This document shows positions 1 to 11,965 of a stretch of DNA of 64,000 bases, one piece after another. Positions within the stretch are counted from its first letter, which is position 1. The number at the start of each line of letters is the position of its first letter. The position numbers were made by a program, and so were the translations under genes. The DNA comes from Rozella allomycis CSF55 (Eukaryota > Rozellomycota). Location: the NCBI GenBank assembly GCA_000442015.1, contig KE561300.1:62001-126000 (forward strand), in the 5' to 3' direction. The notes beneath the pieces are model-generated. The model was given only the letters and a program-made list of their open reading frames with translations. It was not told where the DNA came from and ran no database searches.

Positions 1-1338
1 GCAAGATGAATGAGCAAGTGACGAGTTGTTGTTTGTCAGCGTTGCTTTGTTGTGCTTATTGTAGAGTTGAATCCTTTGAAAGATTTATTGAATTTTCAGT
101 TTCAATGTTTCTTTCAATTTATTCAAGTTTTCCAGTTAATCATTTAATAAATGATATTACAAGTGAAATTATTTCATTATTGTCTCAAGTAATAAATAAA
201 ATTATTATTAGAAATAAAAGAATGAAAAATTTAGATTACTTTTTGAAAAATCGTTAATAAATGCAACAGAAACACTTTGTAATGGAAATGATGAAGAAAA
301 ATCATCAATTATTCAATTTTTGAGTTGTCTTGTTGATTGTATTGATGAATTATCATTGGATTCTCCTTATGTTTTAATTATTCCAAATATTTGTTCTTGT
401 TTTGTTAATTCAAATGATTTAAACCTTCAACAAGTAAATTTCCAAATCTATTTTTAGAATTAGGCAGCACAAAAATTAATTTCTTTAATAATTTCTAAAA
501 ACAAGAAAATTATTTCTTCGTATTCTTTAATTATTCAACAAAGTTTATTAAATTGTCTTTCAAATGGCTATTTTGATTCTCAATTGTTTATTAAAACTCT
601 CTACAATGTTAAACATGAAAATCCAATCAATTTTCTTTCAAATTTAATTCCAATTTTATTCAACAAAATTTCTTCTTTTGATCCTTCAAGCCAAAAATTC
701 ATTTTTACAATTTCTATTTTAATTCATCTTATTCATCTTTATGATCAATCTCTAGAAATTATCTTTAATCTAAATTTTGATCTTTTTCTTAAATCTTGGA
801 TCAATTCGTTTTCTGAAATTCAATCAGAAAATTACATGGGTAGAATCTCTATTCTTTCTCTATGTAAACTATTAAATCTCAACAATCCATCTATCATGAA
901 TTTCAACGTTCTAAAAGAAATTCAATCTCAAAGCAATAACAAAATTATCACAAGAAGCAAATCCAAATCTTGTAATACATTTTCATTCTTTTCATTCTAG
1001 TGACAAAAGAATTCATTTCTATCCCTTTTGTTGTTAGAGCCGTTGAATTGTTAATAGACTCTCTCAACACCATTCAATCTCTTAATAACAACAAACAAAA
1101 TTCATTCGAACAAGATGAAAACAGTGATGACACCGATTGGGAAGATGACGATGAATGCACCCCAGATCATCAGTCTCTCTTGGGTGCTTTCAATTCTCTT
1201 CCAACTGTAGAAGAATTGGCTTTTGATGTCATTGAAAATGATCCCTCTGCTAACATTGATCTCATCTCTACTATACATCAAACTATCAACATGTGCACTC
1301 ACAATTATCCCATTGTCAATCAATACCTTGAAAAATAA
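1..1338 (+). CDS. IPO9: Importin-9-like karyopherin, C-terminal part (5' end outside window)
   Basis: HEAT-repeat nuclear import receptor of the importin-beta family, carrying ribosomal proteins and histones into the nucleus. Four exons are joined by introns at 189-220, 434-463 and 972-1000; all three restore the frame. The telling part is the C-terminus: a YMGRISILSLCKLL helix, then TRSKSKS, then an acidic loop (DDTDWEDDDE), the same order as in animal importin-9 (..CKLL.., RTRSKSA, acidic DMWEDQEEE loop). The protein stops about 45 residues after the acidic loop. The first exon is open to the left edge, so the Met codon at 6 is probably internal. A neighbouring family member (Kap114) is the only realistic alternative. 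Confidence 0.72.
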
Positions 1339-1430
1339 ATTAAAATTTCTTTGAAATAGGTTTTTTTATCATTTATTATGCTACAAACATTTAAGTGAAT
1401 CTATCAAGGGAATTTCAGAATAATTTCTTA

Positions 1431-2795
1431 ATGAACAATGCAGGTTTATTCAAAAACAACATTAAAAAAATTCTACAAAAACCATTATTCGGATCAGAAT
1501 ATATTCTAAACGGTTGGGCAAAACAAGTTCGAAAGCAAAAGACAAATTTATTCTTTCAACTATCAGACGGTTCTAATTTGCATGGCCTTTCCTGTCTCAC
1601 AAAACCAACCAATCAAATAACAAACGGCTGTTCCATGCTAGTCAAAGGAAACCTTCAATCACATCCAACTCTAGGAACACCTGAACTACTTGTAAATGAA
1701 TTCTCAATTCTCGGCAACTCTGACGTAATTTCCATAATAACTAACAATAGGAAACATATCCAATCCAGAAACGAAGAATGACAATCGACGAGCTAAGAAA
1801 CTCTCTCGTACATTTCAAACCCCGGACATCGATCGGTCTAGCATACACGAAACTGAACCACCATCTCACAAAATCAATCCACGACGCATTCGCGAAACTA
1901 GATTTCACACAAATATACACACCATTAATCACATCAATGGACTGCGAAGGCGCCGGAGAAACATTTTCATTGGGCTCGCAGCTAAATTGTAACGCCAATC
2001 TGACAGTATCGGGGCAACTGCATCTGGAAATATTTGCAAATTGCATGGCCAAAGTGTACACTTTCGGGTCAACGTTTAGGGCAGAGAAGAGTCACACTAA
2101 TAGGCATCTGGCGGAATTCAGGATGGTGGAAGGCGAAATGGCTTTTCTTGATGATGTTGGAGAATTGATGGATTATATAGAATTCATTGTGCGGGAATCT
2201 GTCAATGATGTGTTTGGGAAATGCAGCGATGAGTTGAAGGTTCTACATGAGTTTAATCGGGCAGAGAGTGGGCTGGATCATTTGATGAAAAATTTTCATA
2301 GAATATCTTACAAGGAGGCTATAAAGATATTGCAAAAAGAGTATAGGGATATTGAGTTTGGATCAGATCTGTCGCGAGAACATGAATTGTACCTTACAAA
2401 TGTTCACTTTAATCATTCCCCTGTATTTGTATATAATTATCCGAAATCGTTGAAACCCTTTTATATGCGACAGGTTGACGATGATAGTTCTCTTGTATCC
2501 TGCTGTGATCTACTGGTTCCACATGTCGGTGAAATTGTTGGCGGCTCCTTGAGGGAAGAGCGATATTCAAATCTACTAGCAAATATACACGGTAAGTCCA
2601 ACTAAAATATGTTTTATAGAAAAGGGCATGGATCCAAAAAAGCTGGACTGGTATCTAGACCTCCGAAAGTATGGAACAACTAGACACGGTGGATTCGGAC
2701 TAGGCTATGAAAGACTATTGCAGTGGATCAGTGCGAGCCAAAATATCAAAGATTGTGTCTTTTTCCCTCGCTCTAATGGACATTGTCCAATATAG
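1431..2795 (+). CDS. NARS2: Asparaginyl-tRNA synthetase, probably mitochondrial
   Basis: Class IIb synthetase that charges tRNA-Asn. Introns at 1725-1750 and 2592-2619 restore frame. The N-terminal OB-fold anticodon-binding domain has LNGWAKQVRKQK, followed by the linker YPIQKRRMTIDELRN and KPRT. The catalytic core shows motif 2 (TFGSTFRAEKSHTNRHLAEFRMVEGE) and motif 3 (GGFGLGYERLLQW), and ends NIKDCVFFPRSNGHC, the AsnRS-type ending rather than AspRS. I chose the Met at 1431 because the only upstream in-frame alternative is a GTG. At about 440 aa with a basic start (KNNIKKILQK) it resembles the compact organellar Slm5/NARS2 form rather than the longer cytosolic enzyme. Targeting is inferred, not shown. 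Confidence 0.88.
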
Positions 2796-2857
2796 ATTAT
2801 TAATAAACGATTGGCCAATATTCCAATTTTCATTTGTCAAATTTCAAAATAACAACA

Positions 2858-5800
2858 ATGGACTCATTATTTAAGAAAATAGGCCAAAAACTTGACAGAA
2901 CCAGTTTGGTGAAATCATCGAATCCGGGGATCCCAGATTCACCGACGAAATCGTCAATGTCTGATGGGTTTCCGTCCATGTCAATTCCAAATCTCACGAC
3001 AACGACGTATGGCAGTGTGGCGAGTGTCAAGAGTGCCTTTTCGCCTGGATCTCTAGACGGTATAATATTCATGAAATTGAGAATAGGCGACGAGCTGATA
3101 TCGCCGATTAGTTTGAGTGCCGGGCCGCCGGACGATGAAACATTGAACCAGTTATTTGAAAAGCTTATGGTAACGATTTGATGGGAGGAGTAGAGGATTC
3201 GATGGGGTTTGAGGAAGGGAAGAGGGTTGCGATGAGACTGATTAGCAAGGATGCCAAGTGGACGATGCTGCAGTCTCAAATGAGCCGGGATACAAAGGAA
3301 GTATTGTGAATTATGAGGTGTTATAAAGGGGAAAAACAAGCAGGATGGGAAAGTGGACAAGACGTCTCCCGAGTATTATGTCAAGAATCTATTTGATCCG
3401 AGCAGGGTCCATCTAAAAGTTTTGGCGGCGTTGAGAGTATCACTGACTAATCAGCCTATCAGGTAATAAAGGGAATGTAACTAATGACAGTTGGGTGCAG
3501 TCTTATATTGAGTTGAATGGATTGCCGGTGCTGTTGAATATCTTGAATTGTATTCATGCGAAAAGACAAATGTATGTATATTGAAAGTGTGTGATAGGGA
3601 TGCAAATGATTTGAATGCCGAGTTTGAATCATTGAGAGCGTTGAAGGCATTTATGAACAATAAGCATGGGATAAAGGAAGCATTTAGAAATGAGCAAACA
3701 ATGTGTACTGTTGCTTTATCAATAGATTCTCCTAATTTAGCGAGCAGAAAACTTGCGCTTGAGCTTTTGGCTGTATTTTGCTATGTAGATCCGCCGAATG
3801 GACATTTGATGGTTGTGAAAGCGATGGATGACTTGCAAATGAACCGAAAGGAGGATTCAAGATTTTCTATTATGTGTTCGTCGATTCAGGAGATAATTGA
3901 GCAGCATGATAAGAATACAGAGAGGGATGTGATTGAGTATTTTATAACGAGCATGATCTTTGTGAATGCGGTTATTTCAACGCCAGAAGAGTTGGACTAC
4001 CGAATGCATCTTAGAAATCAGTTTGTGCAAGCTGGATTGTTGAATATTGTCGATGTAAGTGATTGAAATGGGTTTGGAAAGGAATTGCGGTTGACTGGGA
4101 ATGAGTATTTGGCTAAACAGTTTGATGCGTTTGAGATGGAGATGGATGAGGATTATGAAGAATTTGTGATTATGAGGGATAATTTGAGAATTGATTTTAC
4201 GGATATCAGAGAGATTTCAGAGAGTTTGATTGAAGCTAGTGAAGGGACAAGAGCGAGTGGTCATTTGTTGTCAATGTTTCAGCATTTGATTTTGATTCGC
4301 AATGAGCCTGGAATTAGGTAAATTTAAGTAATTTAAAGAAATAAATAAAGGGCTAATTATTTTAGATTGATTGATGGGATAATTGCACAGATTGTATTGG
4401 ATGGGAAAGGCATTGATCCAGATTTCACAAGTCGGTTTAATATTTCATTGGAGAGTCTTTTTGAAAAGTTGTCAGTAGATGAGAGATCAATTGGAAGTGA
4501 AAAGATTGAAGAAGAAGTTAAAAAGAGAACAATGAAACTTTTAAGAGAAAAAGAAGAATTAGAAATTTTATTGAAAGGTTTTAAAATGTTTTAATTAAAA
4601 TAGAAAAAAATAAAGATTTTGACTTTTTAACAATTTTACAAAAAGAATTGAAAGAATATGAAAAACTATTTGAAAAAGAAGATTTAAATTTTATAGAAAA
4701 CTTTAAAGTAAAAGTATCAAAGATTAAAAGAAAAGAAAAATCAAATTAATTTTGTAGCTTGTCCCGAGAATGCGGATGTTAAAGTTCCTCAATCTTATTT
4801 TGATGAAATGGAAAAACTTAGATTAGAAAATAAAAGATTAAAAGATTTGAAAAGAGAAGAATTAAATAGTAAACAAATTTATCTTTTGAAAAAGAATAGA
4901 TGATGACACCAAGGAAAGTAACTCTGACAAGGAAAGTAACTCTAACAAAGAAAGTAACCCTAACAAGGAAAGTAACTCTATTTTGTTGTAATGAAAGGTT
5001 CAAAGTCAACAATGCCTTCTATACCAATAAGTAAAATGTTATTCTTGTTTATTTAGGTAATGCTCCACCACCGCCTCCTCCACCAATACCTGGCAGTAAA
5101 TTCATTGCGTGAATTATACGTAGGTATCCCATTACCACCTCCAGCACCAATTATTGGACCACCACCTAATATCCCTGGGATACCCCCACCTCCTCCACTA
5201 GGAATACCTCCACCTCCTCCACTAGGACTACCCCCACCCCCTCCACCTTTAAATATCCCAGGTGCTCCGCCACCCCCAGGAATGCCAGGACCTCCTGCGC
5301 CACCACTAGGAGGCAAACAAAGTCAAATGAAAACCAAAAAGCAATATTTTCCATCAAAGAAATTAAAACAAGTGAATTGGGAAAAGCTACCAGAGACTGT
5401 TGTGAATAAAAGTATTTGGAGTAAATTGAATGATGAAGCGTGGGAACACAAACTGGATCTATTTTCACTTGAAGAAAAGTTTTTCATGAAAAATGTGGCA
5501 AGTAGAAAAATAAATTTAAATAAATTGAGAAATTAAAGAAGAAGTTTCAAAACCTTCAACTATTCTAGTTTTAGATTCCAAAAGAGCTTATAATATAAAT
5601 ATAATGCTTGGAAGAATAAAATACACTTTTGTTGAATTAAAAGAAGCAATCTTCAAAGTAGATGAAAATATTTTAACGGAACAACTTGTAAAACAATTTC
5701 TAAATTTCATTCCAACAGAAGAAGAAGTAAATTTCATTCTTGAATTCAAACAGAAAACTTCTCTACAAGAATTCAAAGATAAAACTGACAATTTAGGAAA

Positions 5801-6882
5801 AGCTGAATTATTCTTTCTTGAAATGCTTCAAGTTGAACATTATGAAGCTAGATTAAGAGCAATGGCATTCAAATATTCATTTCTAGAAAGATTTCATGAT
5901 CTTCAACAAGTAAATCTTTATTAATTATTTTATAGGAAATTGAATCTGTTATCGTTGCAGCCAAAGCATTAAAATCAAGCGTTTCTTTAAATAGCATTCT
6001 TGAAGTAATCAATTAAACTAAAAATAAAAGATTATTTTGTTAATTGGAAATTACATGAACAGCGGAAGTTTTAGGGGAAGCGCTTCGGGGTTCAAAATTT
6101 CAAGTCTAAATAAACTAATGGATACAAAATCATTTGACAACAAGACAACGTTGCTTCACTTCATTGTAGAAACAATCGACAATAAATATCCCTTGCTAAC
6201 TAAATTCGTTGATGACATTAAAGAAGTCTCAAATGCTAGCAGAGTCAACATTCAATCGGTTGAATCAGATCTAAATTTATTGAAAAAAGATATAGATGAA
6301 ACAAACTCAAATCTAATCTTGATTCAAAATTCTTCAAGTCATTCATTTTCAAATATAGATCAATTTGAAAAAGTAATGAAGAGGTACCTGGAAAAGGCTT
6401 CACATGATTTCTCTCAATTAGAATCTCAGTTCAAGGAAATGAACGACCTTTACAAGGAAATATTAAACCATTTCGGTGAAGATCCTTCAAAAACTACATG
6501 CGAAGAATTCTTTTCAGTCTTTAAACTATTTTCTTCAAACTTTGATGTACATTACACCTTTAAATGATTTAGAAAATATTAATCGATGTTAGACGGGACA
6601 AGGAAATGGAATCACAAAATGACAAGAAAAAGAAAGCAGATGATAATTCTCTCAAAAAGTCAAGGCCTAACAGACTCGGAATTCCTGATATTAGCGAATG
6701 TAATTACAATTAAAGTTTATTAAACAGCTGGAGGTGATCAAAAGGGTGTTATGGATTCGCTACTGGAATCACTCAAAAAAGGTGATGGAATCGATATTCA
6801 AGCACGAAGAGAACGGAGAATGAGAACTACTAGCATTACTGAGAAAACAAAAGAAATTATAGCTAAAACTATCGAATTGTAA
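2858..6882 (+). CDS. Diaphanous-related formin (GBD/FH3-FH1-FH2-DAD)
   Basis: Actin nucleator and elongator, normally released from autoinhibition by a Rho GTPase (a Rho1 gene lies at 38.9 kb). About 17 introns of 24-48 nt, for example 3170-3195, 3301-3328, 3463-3490, 3572-3597, 4055-4081 and 4318-4365, give a protein of roughly 1,150 aa. In order: an N-terminal GTPase-binding/FH3 armadillo region (LNQLFEKLM, SWVQSYIELNGLPVLLNIL, LALELLAVFCYV); a lysine-rich coiled coil; a short KESN(S/P) repeat; an FH1 domain of Pro stretches (about 5060-5310); the FH2 domain opening KKLKQVNWEKLP and continuing AYNINIMLGRIKY, LGKAELFFLEML, LLIGNYMNSGSFRGSASGFK (the conserved GNYMN motif); and a basic C-terminal tail that could be the DAD. 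The coiled-coil splice junctions at 4690-4760 are less certain than the rest. Confidence 0.9.
4910..4980 (+). repeat. 15-bp tandem repeat inside the formin gene
   Basis: Four to five head-to-tail copies of a 15-bp unit (core aaggaaagtaactct) read in frame as Lys-Glu-Ser-Asn-Ser/Pro-Asp/Asn between the coiled coil and the Pro-rich FH1 region. Copies differ by one or two bases. The unit is a multiple of three, so copy-number change would only lengthen a flexible linker. Confidence 0.8.
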
Positions 6883-6949
6883 TAAATTTCATTTTAACAA
6901 TTTTGATCTTGATGGACCTGATAAATAGTAAAATTGAGTCTCCTACAAG

Positions 6950-7020
6950 TCCGCATTGGTCTAGTGGCTAGGATTTTGCGCTTTCACCGCAAAGGCCGGG
7001 GTTCGATTCCCCGATGCGGA
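6950..7020 (+). tRNA. tRNA-Glu (UUC anticodon)
   Basis: Acceptor stem tccgcat pairs with atgcgga; the D arm is ggtctagtggctagga; anticodon stem ttgcg/cgcaa encloses loop ctTTCac; the T arm is ccgggGTTCGATTccccg. It is intronless and CCA is not encoded. The A and B boxes (GGTCTAGTGGC and GGTTCGATTCC) supply the internal pol III promoter. A T-rich run follows at 7031-7038 and probably terminates transcription. It sits alone between the formin and the next gene. Confidence 0.97.
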
Positions 7021-7165
7021 ATACTTTTCATTTTTTTAGCAATTGGAAATTAATGTTTTTTAAAAGCCAATTAAGCTATTTGCTTTTTATTGTTCTAGTT
7101 ACATTAACATTTGTAAGAAAACCATTCTCGAAATTTCATTATTTCAATATTGGACACAGGTTCCA

Positions 7166-7568
7166 ATGTTAGATTTTGAAGGCAACAATAGCTTCTCTCC
7201 CCTAGACTACATCAAAGAGCATGTCAAGACAAGCGAAGATGCTGAAAAGTTACTGGATCAGTTGAACGCAAACTTGGCCCAAGTGGAATCGAGAATCAAA
7301 GAATACGTTTCTTCTGAGCATTTGTTGTTGCTGAGCAATGCTCTGGGCAAAAAGCCCACCAAAGATTTACTCGATAAATCCTTTGAGACGTTGGAACAAG
7401 TTGAAAAGCTAAAGACTATTGCCGTGTATCCGTTTGAAAATATTAAATCACAGCATAGACTTTTGAAGCATTTGAATGCTATAATTTTTTATTTGAAAGC
7501 TGGTGGATAATATTATTGTTAGTGTTTAAGGCTTTTAGGCGGGTTGGATATTTTAGAGCAAATTTAAT
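7166..7568 (+). CDS. Small helical coiled-coil protein, possible COG5/tethering-type fragment
   Basis: About 124 aa, acidic and helical (SEDAEKLLDQLNANLAQVESRIKEYV). One intron, 7503-7538 with donor gtggat, lets the last exon read GLDILEQI before TAA. The tract EKLKTIAVYPFENIKSQHRLLKHLNA is reminiscent of the N-terminal COG5/CATCHR helix pair, but the full COG5 length is absent. I cannot name it with assurance; a small vesicle-tethering or BLOC/BORC-type subunit is the other possibility. An open exon-like stretch from 7053 with a hydrophobic start is out of frame and was not joined. Confidence 0.45.
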
Positions 7569-7650
7569 AAACTAGCGTGAAATTCTCTATTTTATGTTAA
7601 TTATCGGACGAGAGTATTTTAGGCACTCGTGAAATTGAATTTGGTAACTA

Positions 7651-8936
7651 ATGATAAAGCCAGGCCTATTGAGGAAATTATTGCTAACTTTTAGTTTGAC
7701 ATTATTGGTTTACTTTCTAATATTAAATAACAAGTCTTCCATTGCTATCACTAATTCTTCTGATTCATTGAAGAACACAAAGTCCGTCGTTCTAGGAGGT
7801 GATCATTTGACACCCATTACTTTCAGTGTTACTGCAGTTTACTATTTAAAAATGACAAAAATGTGGGATTTAATTATCTTCAATGAAGAAAGACAAAAAT
7901 ATCTATACCAAAGGCATATGGCAAAAATGAAAGAAAACGAGGAGCGATTAAAGAAGAATAGAGGTTACAGGGTATCCAGAAGCAAAGAAAATCCTATAAC
8001 TATATACTCGGTCAATGGGAATATGGTAATGAATGAATATGAAATTAATAGAAATGGCCCCATCTTTTCCAGTCACAAGATAAGCTTATTGAATGTTCTA
8101 TTCCATGCCAATTTAAAATAAGCGAATGCTCTGAAACTGCCGATGTTATATTGTCCATGACGGATTCCCACGATTACCAAAAGAAACATTCAAGACAAGC
8201 GCGAGCTGTCATAAGCTTAGAACCCGATCTGATTGATAGCACCGATATGCTTGATAAAATGGATATAATTATCGGTTTCCCTAAGTATGCAGAAATACCG
8301 ATAAACTATTTTTATGGAATGAAAGGTGATAAACCAATGGAAGAGTTGATGGGTCTAAATGCTGAGATAACTTTACCAGTTTGGCCTGATTATAAATCAA
8401 AGGCTATCGCGTCAACATTTATAAGCAATTGTTGGGCTTGGCAGAGAAATAAATATGTTGAAGATTTGCAAGCAGCTGGAGTTACAATCGACCATTTTGG
8501 TGGGTGTACGTTTGGAAAACAACGGGCTAGTGCGAGTAACGAAAAGGCAAAAGAACAAGCCAATTATCCATTTATCTTGGCTTTTGAAAACAGTTTAAAA
8601 GATGATTATTTCACGGAAAAGTATTTTCAGGGGCTTCAAACGTCAAAATCTATAATGATTTATCTTGGCTCAAAAAGAATTGAAGACTATGCTCCAACTA
8701 ATGAACTTTATTATATTCATGCATTGGATTATTCGCCAATAGAACTAGCATCGTACATGAACTACCTTTTGGAAAATCAAGAAGAATTCATGAAATATTT
8801 AACGTGGAAAAAGAAGGGGGAAATATTAAAGTCATTTAAAGAGTTGGAAAAGTATGATTTCACAAACACTGAAAAATGGATTTGTAGGACATGCGAACAT
8901 TATCACAAATTCTATGACTTTACGGAAAACAAATAA
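7651..8936 (+). CDS. Alpha-1,3-fucosyltransferase, GT10 family, type II Golgi protein
   Basis: Transfers fucose from GDP-fucose to N-glycan or glycoprotein acceptors in the Golgi. An intron at 8026-8051 joins VNGNM to KWPHLFQSQ. The N-terminus has one signal-anchor helix (KLLLTFSLTLLVYFLIL) after a short basic cytoplasmic tail. The catalytic core has the GT10 signature YPFILAFENSLKDDYFTEKYFQGL (the FxxxFEN..DYxTEK block that binds GDP-fucose), LGSKRIEDYAP, SYMNYLL, and ends CRTCEHYH, matching the conserved CxxC near the end of the family. Length about 419 aa is normal. With the GT15 gene at 39.7 kb it suggests decorated glycoproteins in the secretory path. Confidence 0.9.
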
Positions 8937-8950
8937 ATTTGAATATTTTA

Positions 8951-10526
8951 TTAAGCTCCTGAATGTTCAACTGGAGTGGTTTCTAGCTTTCCATTTTTGA
9001 TTATCGTCTTGAATTGCTCAGGCACAGGCTTTTCAATTAAATCATCATCATCATTAGCTCCTGGGAGAGAAACATTAAGTTCGCTACATTTAGCAGATAA
9101 TATTTCAGTGTCCAGCGACGTTCTACTCAGATATATTTGGCACCCGTCAGTTTTGTCCACAGATATTGTTGGACTATCATAAAAAACCAAAGAAATTACC
9201 ATTTTCCAAGTATTTGAATTTGCATTCCTTTAGAATTTACAATCTCGACGGTAGAAACAATTTGATCGGCAACAATGGCAACCTTTTTACAGTTTACAGC
9301 GCTGATCGCATTCACCTTGTTCTTGACTTGAATTACTGAATTGGAACAATTATAAATATTTATAACATTTTTGATTTCGGTCTCCGAAATGATGATGTTT
9401 TCATTTCCAATCTGATTTTCCTACATAGACAATATCCTTTTGACTTACAATAAACCATTTATTGCCTTCCAGTTCGATTCTTGCAGGCTTAGTAGTCTCA
9501 TTTATTTTAGGGCTTAAACTCTCGTTTTGCTTATTTTCAGCTTTGACTACTGAAGTAGATCTTAAGTTTGGATTTTTGTGTGTCATTTCAGATTTATCCA
9601 CTTTCCTTAACCCTTTAGTGACCAAGTCACCTTTATTCAATTCAGCAAAAAGATTGGTCATATCCGGGGCATTATTGTTTGAGGGCGCTGGCGCTGAGAA
9701 AATTGGAACAGGTCCTGGTGGAGGTGGCGGTGGTCCAGGGGCAACTTTCGTTTCTTTCTTACCAAAATCTTCGATCTTTGCCTCATCTCCTTTTGCATTC
9801 CAAACCAATCCAGTAGTGTGATGTGCTTTAACATATTTATGAAGTGCATCCAATACATTCAAAAAGCAAGAAGCCCATTCTACTTGCATCTTATCACTAT
9901 TTTTAATTCAATGACATTATTTACACATCCTTGTATTCTTTCATTATCCTATTTGAATAGAATTGAGCACTTTCTCTCATATCCTTGATATAACTTGCAG
10001 GAGTTGGTTCCTGTCACAATTTATCAAACTATTTACCACTACAAACCATCCAACAGCAGGAAAACCTTCTGCTACGCATGATAGGTGGTTGAAGAACTTT
10101 GATGGGCGATTAGAGTCCTTTATTTCTGTGACTTGTTTTGCTAGCTCCATTACAGGCTTAGTCAATGCCCCCATAAAGCTATTTATAGACAGTGGCTTCC
10201 TATGTCTAGATGCGTATAATATAATTTTTCTTGTTTCCTCAATGGCTTGATAGAATAGGTTTGTCAAAGGTTAGCAATGACGGACTATTTACCTGTTGAA
10301 TAACTAGATCATTTGTAGCGCTTGATATTTCCATAAACTTTTGAATATTTTCTGTAATAAATACATCAAACTCCTTCACAGACTGGGATAACTCTTCATC
10401 TTGAGGAACACGAGATTCTTCACTGTTTGTGGCGTTTGTTTTCAATCCTGTTAATCCTTCTAAGCGAGCAGTAGCTGCCTCTAATCTCTTTATAAGCAAC
10501 TGAAGCTGTTGATCAGACTGGGACAT
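8951..10526 (-). CDS. CAP1: Adenylyl cyclase-associated protein (CAP/Srv2)
   Basis: Actin monomer recycling factor that works with cofilin and binds cyclase in some species. Six exons; introns at 9174-9199, 9421-9448, 9897-9924, 10011-10036 and 10238-10292 (the last has its acceptor after GAG, needed for frame). Domain order: N-terminal oligomerising helix (LIKRLEAATARLEGL), helical folded domain (FNHLSCVAEGFPAVGW, PTPASYIKDM, FYSNRIMKEYKD, VEWASCFLNVLDALHKYVKAHHTTGLVW), proline-rich segment (GPPPPPPGP), WH2 region and C-terminal beta-helix CARP domain (RIELEGNKWFIV, QIGNENIIISE, PTISVDKTDGCQIYLS). Length about 463 aa fits the family. Confidence 0.93.
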
Positions 10527-10646
10527 AACAATAGATGAACCAGGGTAGTGTAAATAATGTGGAATTAATTCTTATTAAATTATCTCTAATTAACGTCTAA
10601 TAATATATCCCAATTACTTTATTAAATTTTGAATTTTTCGTTTACA

Positions 10647-11200
10647 ATGTTTTTGTCGATCATGCGCTCAAATTATTCGACATCAGCTGTACACACACTA
10701 ACTATTACATTAATAGGCCAAAACCATTTTTAATCTTGGGAAAATTAATCATGTGGCGATTGCTACAAAGGATGTTACAAAAGTATCATCATTTTATTCT
10801 GATGTTCTCGGAGCGAAGATTTCCAAGCCCATGGTAAACAAATCCATTTAGGTTTAGACAGAAACTTCCAGAACATGGAGTAAAAACTGTTTTTGTGGAG
10901 TTGGGTGAGTCCAAAATTGAACTACTGGAACCTTTAGGAAATGATTCCCCCATTGCCGGTTTCTTATCGAAAAAGCCAGATGGTGGAATGCATCATATTT
11001 GTATCGAAGTAAGATAAAGTCACGACTTAAAGTTGGTGGATGATATTGGCGCTGCTATGAAGAAGCTTAAGACACATAGAATAAGGCTTTTAAGTGATGA
11101 ACCCAAAATCGGGGCACATGGAAAGCCGGTGGTATTTTTACATCCAAAAGACACCGGTGGCGTGCTAATGGAGCTGGAACAAGCTAATAAACAACAGTAA
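10647..11200 (+). CDS. MCEE: Methylmalonyl-CoA epimerase, mitochondrial
   Basis: Interconverts D- and L-methylmalonyl-CoA in propionate catabolism. Introns at 10689-10716, 10834-10861 and 11009-11032. A short Ser/Arg N-terminus (FLSIMRSNYSTSA) looks like a mitochondrial presequence. The glyoxalase/VOC fold follows: INHVAIATKDV, FYSDVLGAKIS, VELGESKIELLEPLG, GGMHHICIE, FLHPKDTGGVLMELEQ. The metal ligands expected in MCEE (His of NHVAI, His of HHICI, Glu of LMELEQ) are all present. The pathway also needs propionyl-CoA carboxylase and mutase, not in this window. It ends 22 bp from the convergent NSE2 stop. Confidence 0.9.
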
Positions 11201-11222
11201 AACTTTATTTCATTTTGAAGAA

Positions 11223-11935
11223 TCATTGATTTGGTTTTTCTCGTAACAGTTCCATAATTCTTAATCTACTTATCTTTCTATCGTATTCTTGATTCCGTTT
11301 CAATGTACCTCGCGTAACTATTCTTGAGCAGCCTATTTTGAATTTAAGATGACGAAATACCAGTAACAGGACAAACCAGTCCATTCGGATTGTGAACCAA
11401 AGCACTATTAACCCCCTCGCTAGAGTACGTATGCCCGCAAGAATTTGTCATTGCTTCTCTTATAGTCATTGTAGTGTAAGGGCATCTGGTTACAAGTGTA
11501 GATCCTTCTAACATTAGGTCGTCTTCATTTCTATCTTCGTTTTCTGTGAGTTTGATCTTTTGTTCCAGTAATTGCTAAAACATCTTGATTTATAGTTATT
11601 ACATTGCATTCAATTTCAAATGTTATCAAGGGATCGATGTTAAATGCCTCAGGCTTTACTTCAACAATCTTTTTAGAAAGTTGTTTTAAGTTCATGTGAT
11701 CGTCTGTATGCATCTGTGATATTTCTCTTTTTTGTAGCTGTGTTATTTTTTGCAACTCAAGGACTTCTTTAAACATTAAATAGCATTCTTTAATTTCTTT
11801 AGTCTCCCCTGCGGCACATAAATCTAAAGCCATCTCTTTAAAGATAGAAGGATCCAGGAGATGCTCCAAATCTTCAACTGAAGAATTAAATATTGTTCCT
11901 GTTCTTTGAACTTGACTTCGTAATGCCGAACTCAT
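11223..11935 (-). CDS. NSE2: NSE2/MMS21-type SUMO E3 ligase of the SMC5/6 complex
   Basis: About 219 aa. Introns at 11333-11360 and 11557-11581 restore frame. An N-terminal helical region binds Smc5 in known homologues. The C-terminal SP-RING reads CPYTTMTIREAMTNSCGHTY, then CPVTGC: Cys, Cys-His and paired Cys spacing as expected for Siz/PIAS-type zinc binding with one site. It ends in a basic helix (RKISRLRIMELLREK). Role: SUMO ligation in recombination repair and chromosome segregation. PIAS proteins are much longer, which argues for NSE2. Confidence 0.82.
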
Positions 11936-11965
11936 TTCAAAGCCACACCAAAAGATAAAAATGTT

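Noticed and set aside
5053-5316. Minus-strand Gly-rich open frame opposite the formin FH1
   Set aside because: It is the complement of the proline-rich FH1 coding sequence (CCx codons give GGx), not a gene.
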